NCBI GenBank assembly: GCA_026991065.1
Contig: JALXCG010000428.1
Span: forward strand, 1-5,994
Direction: 5' to 3'
DNA from: Gemmatimonadota bacterium
GTDB taxonomy: Bacteria; GCA-2686955
DNA: 5,994 bases
The translations under genes and the position numbers were made by a program. The notes beneath the pieces were generated by a model. That model had not been told where the DNA came from. It saw only the letters and a list, made by a program, of their open reading frames with translations, and made no database searches. Every line of letters begins with the position of its first letter. Within the stretch, counting starts at the first letter, position 1. Positions 1 through 5,994 of this stretch are shown here, piece by piece.

Positions 1-1087
1 CCACCACGATGGCGGCGAGGTAGTCCTGTGTCGGATCGGCGCCGGTCAGTGCGGGAGTCCGGACCAGGGCCGAGCGGTGGTCCGCCGCCACGGAGAGGAC
101 CTCCGCCGGGAACACGTCGAGGCCGGTGACACTGAATGCGACCAGCATGTTCGTTGTGAAGCCGCTACCGGCCAGGTTGACGGTCTCACCGCCTGCCTGG
201 GATCCCTGACCTGGTACGACGCCGTAGAGCGCCAGGGGCTCACCCCCTGAGAAGGAGATGGTCAGCGTGGTGGTCGTCGACTGCACCCGGACCCGGATGG
301 AGTAGTTGCTCTGGGTCGCGGAGTAGAAGTGCGCCACGGCCTTTCCGCCAGAGGTGGTGGTGGTCACGCTGAGGGACTGGGTCGACGTGAAGTAGCCCCC
401 TCCATCGCCCGAAAGTACGGAGGCTTCGAACGCCACGCCGGTCCCGTCAGGCGCGACGCTGCCGTTCTTCTGGATGGTCGCGGTCAGGGTGACGGTCTCG
501 CCGACGATCGGTGCCGAGGGATCGGCGGTGAACGACGTGACCGTCCACGTGTCGGTCGGAGGGGTCGGCGCGGCGGGGGCCGCCGAATTGCCGCCGGAGG
601 GCAGCGGGATTCCGGGATGGGCGACGGCGATCCGGTCCCGCGCCACCCCCAGCTCCCCGGCCAGGTTCGCGGTTGAAGCGCTCACCGCGATGACCCGCCG
701 GCAGCGCCGCAGGAGTTGCGCTTCGGCCCAGCGGGCGACCGGAAGCTGCCAGCCGCTGCGCACCAGGTAGTCGGGATGGTGGAGCAGCCCGACCACCGGT
801 CCGAGCGGGCGCAGGACTCCGCGGGCGAGGGGCAGCAGAACCTGCGGATAGGCGCGGCTTTCGAGCAGCAGAAGATCGCTGGAGTGGTGCGCCAGGTTGC
901 GCGCCAACCAGGCGTGGGCGCGCAGCGGGCGGGCCGCGATGCGTGGCCGCGCGTCGGCCACGTAGAGCAGGCGGAGGGTGTGGCCGCGCCGCCGCAACTG
1001 GTCGGCGATCCGATTGTTGTAGACCATGCCGCCGTCGGTGGGGTTGCGAGAGCCGGAGGAGATGAAGGTGATGCGCAATGGGACCAC
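1..1087 (-). CDS. Chimeric ORF: GT4-like glycosyltransferase N-terminal half fused to Ig-like (Big_1-like) and IPT/TIG domains; partial at left edge
   Basis: Translating the minus strand gives 362 codons without a stop from GTG at 1087 to the left edge. Residues 4-162 look like the N-terminal Rossmann half of a GT4-type (GT-B) sugar transferase: an RITFISSG first strand, DGGMVYNNRIADQL with RRRGH at 18-36, then VIAVSASTANLAGELGV and AVAHPGI at 132-160, the usual end of that half. The catalytic C-half with the nucleotide-sugar site is absent. A Pro/Ala linker (168-180) leads to a bacterial Ig-like domain (about 181-280; ETVTLTATIQKNGS, APDGTGVAFEAS, GKAVAHFYSA) and an IPT/TIG domain (about 284-362; VVPGQGSQAGGETVNLAGSGF). 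No signal peptide or membrane segment is visible. TTG at 1078 is an alternative start giving MRITF; neither start has a clear Shine-Dalgarno. It lies 96 bp after the flippase gene. The domains are clear; whether the fusion is biological, a rearrangement or an assembly join is not. Confidence 0.85.
   Translation of the reverse strand, partial: MVPLRITFISSGSRNPTDGGMVYNNRIADQLRRRGHTLRLLYVADARPRIAARPLRAHAWLARNLAHHSSDLLLLESRAYPQVLLPLARGVLRPLGPVVGLLHHPDYLVRSGWQLPVARWAEAQLLRRCRRVIAVSASTANLAGELGVARDRIAVAHPGIPLPSGGNSAAPAAPTPPTDTWTVTSFTADPSAPIVGETVTLTATIQKNGSVAPDGTGVAFEASVLSGDGGGYFTSTQSLSVTTTTSGGKAVAHFYSATQSNYSIRVRVQSTTTTLTISFSGGEPLALYGVVPGQGSQAGGETVNLAGSGFTTNMLVAFSVTGLDVFPAEVLSVAADHRSALVRTPALTGADPTQDYLAAIVV
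541..605 (-). other. Domain-fusion junction between glycosyltransferase and Ig-like segments
   Basis: This is the stretch (residues about 161-182 of the ORF) where homology-like character switches from a GT-B N-terminal half to secreted Ig-like repeats. It encodes Ser/Gly/Asn then Ala/Pro/Thr-rich linker residues. Hand-counted G+C is 73% for 541-1080 (glycosyltransferase side) and 67% for 1-540 (Ig side), with the step at this point. The reading frame continues without a shift. No direct repeats, inverted repeats or insertion-sequence ends are seen here. Confidence 0.6.
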
Positions 1088-1183
1088 GGGGTTGTTCGGG
1101 GGATGGTGGGGGGAGAGGGCGCGCGAGAGTTTCCCAGTGTCGCCGCGCGGTGCGGTTGAATGCAAGCCCGTGGGTGGCCGCCA

Positions 1184-2767
1184 CTACCATCCAAGCAGCC
1201 GCCGCCCGCGTGCCCACGCCTGCCACGCCTCATCGACCCGCAGCGCGAGCAGGGCGCCGCTGTAGAGGAGGAGGGCCAGAAGGACGCTGGTGGCAAAACT
1301 GATGGGGGCCGCCCAGCCGGGCAGCAGCGGATCGAAATAGAAGAAGCAGGAGCGTGCGGCGAGCGCGCCGGCGAGGGCCAGCGCGGAGGCCTTGAGGAGC
1401 AACCACCAGACCGACGAGTCCAGGATCGGTCCCAGGCGGCCGCGGAGAATCAGAAAGCTCGCTCCCAGGTTGAGGAGTTCGGCGATCGCGGTCGCCAGCG
1501 CCAGCCCCTGCACGCCCATGGGGCGGGCGAGGGCGATGCTCAGGCCGATGTTCAGGAACATGGTGACGGTGCTGGCCACCACCGGAGTGGTGGTGTCGGC
1601 CAGGGCATGGTAGGTGCGGGAAAAGAGCGTCAGCGGAACCTGGGCGACGAAGACGAAGAGGTAGAACCCCAGGACCGACGCGGTAATGCGGGTGGCCTGG
1701 GCGTCGAAGGCGCCATGCTGAAAGACCACCCGCACCAGCGGCTCGCGCAGGGCAAACATGGTGCAGGCGGCGGGGAGCAGCAGGAGCAGCGTGCCGCGCA
1801 ACGCCAGGCCGAGGAAGCGGGTCAGCGCGGCGTTGTCGTTCGCCGCGGCGAGGGCGCAGATGCGCGGATAGACGGCGGTGGGGATCGACGAGGTGAGCAG
1901 CGCCGCGGGGATGCTCAGCAGCCGCCAGGCGTAGAAGAGGGCGGAGACGCTGCCGGGGTCCATGCTGCTGGCCAGGAAGCGATCGGTGATCAGCCCCAAT
2001 TGCCCCACTGTGGCGGCGCCGACGATCGGCAGCATCAGGCGCTGCGCATTTCGGGTCGAGCGGCGGGCGGCGCGGCGATCGCCCCGCTCCGGCGCCGGGG
2101 CAAGCAGCACGCTGCGGGCGGCGAGCGCGAGAAAGCCCAGGCCGATGAGGTTGGCCGCCAGCAGCCCGAGGGCGATGGCGTCGGTGCCCAGCGAGCGATG
2201 AAAGAGCGTGACCACGGCGATCAGGGTGATGTTGATCAGCACCGGCGTGGCGGCGACCGCCGGGAACCGATACTGCGCGGTCAAGAGCCCGCTCAGCGCT
2301 TTGCGCCCCACCAGGCCGATCCCCAGGGGGGCGAGCAGCACTGTCAGACGGGCGGCGCGGGCGACATCGTCGGCGCCGAATCCGGGAGCCAGCAGCCGCA
2401 CCAGGGACTCGGATGTGGAAGCCTGGAAGATGCAGGCCAGGCCCAGGAGGAGCAGGCCGCGCCAACTGAGCAGGCGGAAGGCGGCGGCCGCGGTGGCTCT
2501 ACCCTTGGAACGGAGGTCGCGGTGCCAGCGGATCACCGCAACGGTCGACGCGCCCTCGCCGAACGAACGCTCCAGGAAAGCCGGAATCGTCTGGGCGACG
2601 AAAAACGCGTCCATCAGATGGCCGGCGCCGAAGAAGTGGGCGTAGAGGATCTCGCGCAGGAAGCCGAGCAGGCGGGAGGTCAGATTGCCCATCAGCAGTT
2701 GGGCCGCGCTCCGCCCCACGCCCCCAGGAGCCGCCTCCTTCTGCTCGCGCTGCTCCCTACCGGACAT
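1184..2767 (-). CDS. MurJ/MviN-like lipid-linked oligosaccharide flippase (MOP superfamily)
   Basis: A 527-residue polytopic membrane protein, close to the roughly 510 residues usual for MurJ. Family marks in order: SRLLGFLRE (31-39), FGAG..MDAFF (46-56), IPAFLERSFGEGAS (61-74), LITDRFLAS (259-267) and VVFQHGAFDAQAT (347-359), with some 12-14 hydrophobic segments. R32, R38, D53 and R67 match the charged residues that MurJ uses in its central cavity. In the cell it would flip an undecaprenyl-linked sugar to the periplasmic face. It sits directly after the chain-length and polymerase genes where Wzx normally sits, so I infer that it flips the polysaccharide repeat unit rather than, or as well as, lipid II. 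ATG at 2767 was chosen for its length and a moderate GAAGG about 11 nt upstream. GTG at 2845 would add 26 Arg-rich residues and is possible. The stop is TAG at 1184. Confidence 0.92.
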   Translation of the reverse strand: MSGREQREQKEAAPGGVGRSAAQLLMGNLTSRLLGFLREILYAHFFGAGHLMDAFFVAQTIPAFLERSFGEGASTVAVIRWHRDLRSKGRATAAAAFRLLSWRGLLLLGLACIFQASTSESLVRLLAPGFGADDVARAARLTVLLAPLGIGLVGRKALSGLLTAQYRFPAVAATPVLINITLIAVVTLFHRSLGTDAIALGLLAANLIGLGFLALAARSVLLAPAPERGDRRAARRSTRNAQRLMLPIVGAATVGQLGLITDRFLASSMDPGSVSALFYAWRLLSIPAALLTSSIPTAVYPRICALAAANDNAALTRFLGLALRGTLLLLLPAACTMFALREPLVRVVFQHGAFDAQATRITASVLGFYLFVFVAQVPLTLFSRTYHALADTTTPVVASTVTMFLNIGLSIALARPMGVQGLALATAIAELLNLGASFLILRGRLGPILDSSVWWLLLKASALALAGALAARSCFFYFDPLLPGWAAPISFATSVLLALLLYSGALLALRVDEAWQAWARGRRLLGW

Positions 2768-2893
2768 GGCGCGCCGTGCCTTCGCCGCGGTCCGCCGCTG
2801 CAGTCCCCAGCGGATGAGAGCCGCGGCGCTGTGCCTGCGGCCCACCGTGCCGCCGGCGCGGTCCTGGACCCGGATGCCCGGGGGAAAGTTGGC

Positions 2894-4120
2894 TCATGAC
2901 TCCGACTCGGCTGTGGGCAGGGTACTCCGGCGAGTCAGCACCAGGATGGCCACGATGGAGTAGAAACTGTCCCCCAGATGGCCGACGCCGATGAAATAGC
3001 CATTCTCGAAGAAGGCCCGCACCAGGGAGCCGATCACGGTTGCCAGGCAGGCCAACTCCAGTGGGGTCCAGCCGCTGCGACCCGGCCGCAGGGCCGCGGC
3101 CACCAGGCGCCGGCCACGGCCGATGAGGTAGCAGAAGAGCGCGAAGATCAGGGCCGCCATCGGCACCCCCATCTCCGCTGCTTTGTGGATAAAGAGATTG
3201 TGCGCGCCGTGCGCTTGCTGCACGGTGAAGGGGCTGGTGGCCGGCAGGAAGTTCCACTTGTAGTGGTCGTAGAGTCCCGGGCCGACGCCGGTGAAAGGAT
3301 GGCCGTCGATGATCCGCAAACCGGTGAGCCACAGATGCCCCCGGCCGGTGGTGCCCGACTCCAGGCGCAGAATCATCTGCAAATCGTCGAGCCCGTGAAT
3401 GGAGAGCAGCGCCAGCAGGAGAAGCGTGACTGCCGCGGCTCCTCCCAGGAGCAAGCCGGGGCCGCGCCGGCGCCAGACCCAGAGGCCGCCGAGGAGGAGG
3501 CCGGAGATGCCGACCGCGAGCCAGGCGGAGCGCGAGGCGGTGAGCAGCAGGGCCACCCCCATCAGCAGGATGCCGATGAGCCGGCTGGGTTTGGCCGAGT
3601 CGAAAAGGAACTCCGCCGCGAGCATGGGAATCGGCAGGATCAGTGGCAGCGCGGCCGAGTTGCGGTTGATTCCCAGGAGCGGGCTTTTCTGCACGAATGT
3701 GGCCGGGTCGAGCAGGCTGGCGCCCGAGCGTAGTGTTTCGAGCAGGATAACGGCGGCATAGAGAACTCCGCCGGCCACAATCGCCGAACCGAAAGTTTTC
3801 AGTCGATCACGGTCGTCGATCAGTGAGTTGATGGAGACAAACGAAGCGACGAAACAGTAGTAGCTGACGCTGGCTTTGACACTGATCTCGGGACTGCGGG
3901 AGAGCGCCGTGGCGATCGCCATCCAGAGCGCGAAGGCGAAGAGCCAGATGGAGAGGGTGCGATCCAGGACGGGCAGCGACCCTTCGCGCCCCACCGCGCG
4001 CAGCAGTGCATAGGCCAGCAGCAACACCGCCACGAGGTTGGCGGCCACGCGCGGCTCCACTCCCGCCGCGGTGGCCATCGGTGCGAAAAAGGGAAAGACA
4101 ACCCCGATGAGTTGGAGCAT
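2894..4120 (-). CDS. O-antigen ligase / Wzy-type polymerase (Wzy_C family membrane protein)
   Basis: A 408-residue protein with about ten to twelve hydrophobic segments. It carries the signature of the Wzy_C (O-antigen polymerase/ligase) family: LLTASRSAWLA (191-201) before a membrane helix, then one large periplasmic loop with GRGHLWLTG (259-267), HPFTGVGPG (274-282) and AHGAHNLFIHKAAEMG (303-318). R197, R260, H307 and E316 fit the positions where this family places catalytic or binding residues. It would join lipid-linked repeat units to each other, or transfer the finished chain to an acceptor; sequence alone cannot separate polymerase from WaaL-type ligase, but the flanking wzz and flippase genes favour polymerase. 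ATG at 4120 begins with a membrane helix and lies 5 bp after the wzz stop, with no Shine-Dalgarno, which suggests translational coupling. An in-frame start at 4252 inside wzz was rejected. Confidence 0.9.
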   Translation of the reverse strand: MLQLIGVVFPFFAPMATAAGVEPRVAANLVAVLLLAYALLRAVGREGSLPVLDRTLSIWLFAFALWMAIATALSRSPEISVKASVSYYCFVASFVSINSLIDDRDRLKTFGSAIVAGGVLYAAVILLETLRSGASLLDPATFVQKSPLLGINRNSAALPLILPIPMLAAEFLFDSAKPSRLIGILLMGVALLLTASRSAWLAVGISGLLLGGLWVWRRRGPGLLLGGAAAVTLLLLALLSIHGLDDLQMILRLESGTTGRGHLWLTGLRIIDGHPFTGVGPGLYDHYKWNFLPATSPFTVQQAHGAHNLFIHKAAEMGVPMAALIFALFCYLIGRGRRLVAAALRPGRSGWTPLELACLATVIGSLVRAFFENGYFIGVGHLGDSFYSIVAILVLTRRSTLPTAESES

Positions 4121-4125
4121 TGCCG

Positions 4126-5328
4126 CTACTCGCGTTGGGAGCGCAGCGGCAGGTGGAAGACACGCAGTGCGGCCATCCATCTCTCGTAGAGTTCGGGGTC
4201 GGCGCGCTGGGCCAGCTTCAGGCGCTCCTGGAAGAAGAACCGCATGAACCACAGCAACTGGTAGATGAGACAGAGGGCGACGACCACGTAGGCGCGTTTC
4301 GGCTTGTATTTCTTGTCGGGCGTGTAGCCGCGGTCGACCACCCGCAGCCGCGGCTGGTCATAGCCGCTCTCCATCCTTGCGATGGTCAGTTGCGGGATCA
4401 GTTGCTCCAGCAGGGCCTGCTGGATGGAGGATTGCAGGAAGAGGTCGAAATACTCGCGCTGCAGGCCCGGCAGCTCGCTGATCGCGACGCCGGCGCCGCC
4501 CTGGTCGCCATGCAGGAGTTCATCGCGCGCCCGGGTCGCCTCCTCCAGCTTGGTTTCCGCGAGGCGCCGCAGCGGATGTTCCGGCCCGTAGAGCTTCTCC
4601 ACCAGGTGGGCCTGGATCGCGGCGCCGGCCACGGTTGCTTCCGCTTGCGCCAGATTGTTGGCCATGCCTTGTACTTGCGGCTCGAGGGCGAAGATCCCGG
4701 TGCGCTGACTGAACTCCTCCAGCGCCTGAACAGCGGCTGCGTAGTGACCGCGGGTCTCCTCCACCACCTCCTGCAGATAGGTCCCGCGGGCGAGCGCGCC
4801 GTGCCGCGTGATCTCTATCACCTGCTCCTGCAGCCGGTCGAGCAGGAAGTTGACCATGTTGGCCGCCCGTTCCGGCTCATCATCTTCGACCGCGATGGTC
4901 AGGGAGACAATGCGGATCGAGGCGATGCCGCCCTCGATCTCCGGCTCCACGCTGAGCGTGTTGCGCAGGGTGAGGAAGGTGTCTTCCAGGTTGTTCTTGC
5001 CGTAGACCGTTTGCAGGTCGAATTCATCGATCAACGGCCGCCGCAGGGCGCGGGAGTTCAGCAGCGTGATCAGCTCGCGGGCATCCACCGAGCTGCCCGA
5101 CCAGGTGGCCGGCAGCGAGACCCCCCCGAGCAGGCTCAGGTAGCCGCCGCCGGAAGTGCCCTCCGCCGGCAGGACGGTGACGAAGGAGCGGTAGCTCTTG
5201 GGCAGGACCAGACTGATGCCGATGGCCACGATGCCGGCGATGATCGAGCCGATGAGCCAACTCCAACGCCGCTCCGCGAAGGCCGCCAGGAGGCCGAGAA
5301 GGTCGAGGTTCTGGGGGGTGGTTTTCAT
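4126..5328 (-). CDS. Wzz-family polysaccharide chain-length regulator (polysaccharide co-polymerase)
   Basis: A 400-residue inner-membrane protein with the two-helix hairpin layout of polysaccharide co-polymerases: TM1 at about 22-42 (LIGSIIAGIVAIGISLVL), a long periplasmic part, and TM2 at about 346-366. The Wzz domain core is visible as YLSLLGGVSLP (63-73), ELITLLNSRALRRPLIDEFDL (85-105) and an SLTIAVEDDEPERAANMVN strand-helix unit (142-160), followed by a helical, Glu/Ala-rich coiled-coil region (160-275). DRGYTPDKKYKPKR (332-345) just before TM2 is the family's Pro-rich membrane-entry motif. Only about 34 cytoplasmic residues follow TM2 and there is no Walker box, so it is not a Wzc-type fused tyrosine kinase. 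It sets chain length together with the adjacent polymerase. ATG at 5328 was chosen because the hydrophobic start follows directly; GTG at 5385 would add a poor Ser/Pro/Arg stretch. Shine-Dalgarno pairing is weak. Confidence 0.93.
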   Translation of the reverse strand: MKTTPQNLDLLGLLAAFAERRWSWLIGSIIAGIVAIGISLVLPKSYRSFVTVLPAEGTSGGGYLSLLGGVSLPATWSGSSVDARELITLLNSRALRRPLIDEFDLQTVYGKNNLEDTFLTLRNTLSVEPEIEGGIASIRIVSLTIAVEDDEPERAANMVNFLLDRLQEQVIEITRHGALARGTYLQEVVEETRGHYAAAVQALEEFSQRTGIFALEPQVQGMANNLAQAEATVAGAAIQAHLVEKLYGPEHPLRRLAETKLEEATRARDELLHGDQGGAGVAISELPGLQREYFDLFLQSSIQQALLEQLIPQLTIARMESGYDQPRLRVVDRGYTPDKKYKPKRAYVVVALCLIYQLLWFMRFFFQERLKLAQRADPELYERWMAALRVFHLPLRSQRE

Positions 5329-5426
5329 GGACGGGAATTCTGCGCGGCGGGGAGAGAGGTGGGATGGGGAGGAGGATGCACGCAACGGACCTTGGCTTTC
5401 CCCGGCAAGGCTCGAAAGACAAGCAG

Positions 5427-5455
5427 AGACTAGGAACCAGAGAGTTGAGTGTCAA
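5427..5455 (-). promoter_or_regulatory. Sigma70-like promoter driving wzz and downstream genes
   Basis: On the minus strand, a perfect -35 box TTGACA (5455-5450) is followed by exactly 17 bp and a -10 box TAGTCT (5432-5427), which keeps the three most important -10 bases (T1, A2, T6). Transcription would start near 5420, leaving a leader of about 90 nt before ATG at 5328. It points into the wzz-polymerase-flippase run, so these genes need not depend on read-through from the glycosyltransferase upstream. The leader holds a 5-bp inverted repeat (CCTTG at 5390-5394, CAAGG at 5406-5410) of uncertain meaning. Sequence match only. Confidence 0.5.
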
Positions 5456-5496
5456 CCGGCACCGGTCGGGAGATTCCCCCAGATTCATTCCCCCAA

Positions 5497-5720
5497 AGGA
5501 TCGTGCTTTGCGGCGTGGGCGACCTCAAGGACTACCGGATCCACGCTTCCAGCGAGAAAGAGATCATTACCGGCGGCTCCTGCTTCAACATCAAGGCGAA
5601 CTTGCGGGCCGCGCGGCGCTACCCGCCCCGGGACGGGTGATCGAGGTGGGGCGGACGGAGCAGGCAGCGTGGTCGGTGCAGGCTGTCGGCAAGCAGTCAC
5701 TCGATCTCAGCCGGCCTCCG
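5497..5720 (+). pseudogene. Possible frameshifted gene remnant on the opposite strand
   Basis: On the plus strand, the frame ending at TGA 5638-5640 encodes a well-mixed peptide (IVLCGVGDLKDYRIHASS, EKEIITGGSCFNIKANLRA). Hand-counted over 47 codons, G+C is about 55%, 49% and 91% at codon positions 1, 2 and 3, the pattern of real genes in a G+C-rich genome. It stops at 5640, but an overlapping frame continues with VIEVGRTEQAAWSVQAVGKQ, as if a frameshift near 5637 had broken one gene. A nominal GTG start at 5449 overlaps the wzz promoter. I do not recognise the family with confidence. EKEIITGGSCFNI followed by VIEVG weakly recalls the repetitive end of VgrG (DUF2345: EI-GGsyI-GIeiG), and GGSxxNxxxNL also occurs in PfkB sugar kinases. 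It may be a decayed fragment or chance. Confidence 0.2.
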
Positions 5721-5734
5721 CTCCGCGATCACCT

Positions 5735-5994
5735 TCACCTGCACTGTCTCGGATGCGTCGCCGCAGGTGAAGCGCAGAGTTCCGCATAGAGCGCGGCCAG
5801 CGCGCGCGCCTGGTGGGCGGCGCTGTAGCGACTGCGCAGTGCCTCGCGCGCGCCGGCCACCAGACGCGCGCGCAATTCGGCGGAGCGCAGCAGGCGGCGG
5901 ATCGCATCGGCCAGGGCGACCGGATCGCGCGGCGTCACCAGCACTCCGCTGACCTCCTCCTCGATTACCTCGATCAGGCCGCCGGTGCGGGCGG
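5735..5994 (-). CDS. GT4-type glycosyltransferase, C-terminal fragment; partial at right edge
   Basis: The last 85 residues of a gene that enters from the right edge. TGGLIEVIEEEVSGVLVTPR is the classic end of the GT4 nucleotide-sugar binding half (GG-x-x-E-V-I ... G-x-L-V-x-P), followed by DPVALADAIRRLL and a helix pair (residues about 36-75: SAELRARLVAGAREALRSRY, SAAHQARALAALYAEL), which is how these enzymes normally finish. The E-x7-E donor-site motif would lie just outside the window. The enzyme would add a sugar to the lipid-linked unit in the cytoplasm. The final 10-15 residues (CASPAATHPRQCR) have poorer codon bias than a +1-shifted frame over the same DNA, so the exact end may be affected by a frameshift. 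The gene is the first member of the minus-strand run seen here. Confidence 0.85.
   Translation of the reverse strand, partial: ARTGGLIEVIEEEVSGVLVTPRDPVALADAIRRLLRSAELRARLVAGAREALRSRYSAAHQARALAALYAELCASPAATHPRQCR

Larger units (their letters stand above)
5329..5734. other. 406-bp stretch without a confident gene between glycosyltransferase and wzz
   Basis: This separates the glycosyltransferase stop (5735) from the wzz start (5328), while the other gaps in the run are 5-126 bp. It holds the wzz promoter at 5427-5455 and a C- and T-rich leader on the minus strand. Further upstream are short stretches with protein-like codon bias in conflicting directions: plus strand about 5497-5700, and minus strand 5777-5697 in a frame shifted from the glycosyltransferase. 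I see no rho-independent terminator (no strong stem followed by a T run), no tRNA and no mobile-element ends. Confidence 0.6.

Noticed and set aside
447-1296. Two overlapping minus-strand frames (447-1226 and 682-1296)
   Set aside because: Both are Arg/Pro/Ala-rich shadows of the third minus-strand frame, which reads as a glycosyltransferase N-half and continues to the left edge.
1160-2899. A 579-codon open frame on the plus strand opposite the flippase gene
   Set aside because: Its product is almost only Gln, Glu, Gly, Arg and Ala in low-complexity order with no domain. It is an antisense shadow that stays open because of high G+C, while the minus strand carries clear MurJ motifs.
4121-4252. 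Longer start for the polymerase/ligase at 4252
   Set aside because: It would overlap wzz by about 127 bp and add a Pro/Arg-rich stretch. The ATG at 4120 begins directly with a membrane helix and sits 5 bp after the wzz stop.
5390-5410. Inverted repeat CCTTG/CAAGG as a terminator or riboswitch
   Set aside because: The stem is only 5 bp with an 11-nt loop and no following T run, so it is too weak to call.
4120-5433. A 437-codon open frame on the plus strand opposite wzz
   Set aside because: It is antisense to a gene with convincing Wzz features and membrane helices, its start has no support, and it shows no recognisable motif. It is a shadow frame.
5485-5700. A 71-codon minus-strand frame in the gap before wzz
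   Set aside because: Its first half is low-complexity Pro/Ala/Arg text, it is exactly in phase opposite the better plus-strand frame, and its codon bias is poorer.

Overview
The window is G+C-rich (hand counts of the first 1,080 bases give about 67-73%). All confident genes lie on the minus strand, so the transcriptional order runs from the right edge to the left edge. The content is a Wzx/Wzy-type surface-polysaccharide (exopolysaccharide or O-antigen-like) cluster: the end of a GT4-type glycosyltransferase (5994-5735), a Wzz-family chain-length regulator (5328-4126), a Wzy_C-type polymerase/ligase (4120-2894), a MurJ/MOP-type flippase (2767-1184) and a reading frame that begins as a glycosyltransferase (1087 to the left edge). 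Wzz implies a periplasm and therefore a Gram-negative-type envelope. High G+C, Arg/Ala-rich proteins and IPT/TIG plus bacterial Ig-like repeats would fit Acidobacteriota or a similar phylum, but the sequence alone does not settle this.

Region by region. 1-1087: an uninterrupted minus-strand frame, open at the left edge, encoding an N-terminal GT-B glycosyltransferase half that passes at about 605-540 straight into a bacterial Ig-like (Big_1-like) domain and an IPT/TIG domain. This is the most unusual object in the window: a cytoplasmic enzyme half joined to extracellular-type repeats with no catalytic C-terminal half. 1184-2767: flippase. 2894-4120: polymerase/ligase. 4126-5328: chain-length regulator, 5 bp ahead of the polymerase gene. 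5329-5734: a 406-bp stretch with no confident gene. It holds a good sigma70-like promoter (TTGACA-17 bp-TAGTCT) directed at wzz, and a plus-strand segment with strong coding-like codon bias that may be a gene remnant. 5735-5994: glycosyltransferase C-terminus, cut by the right edge.

How the genes would work together: glycosyltransferases build a lipid-linked oligosaccharide on the cytoplasmic face, the MurJ-like flippase turns it over, the Wzy_C protein polymerises it or transfers it to an acceptor, and the Wzz protein sets chain length. No initiating phosphoglycosyltransferase, outer-membrane export channel or tyrosine kinase is visible here. The two ends of the cluster look rearranged: the left glycosyltransferase loses its C-half to an Ig-like tail, and the right one is followed by a mosaic of short coding-like pieces in conflicting frames and strands.
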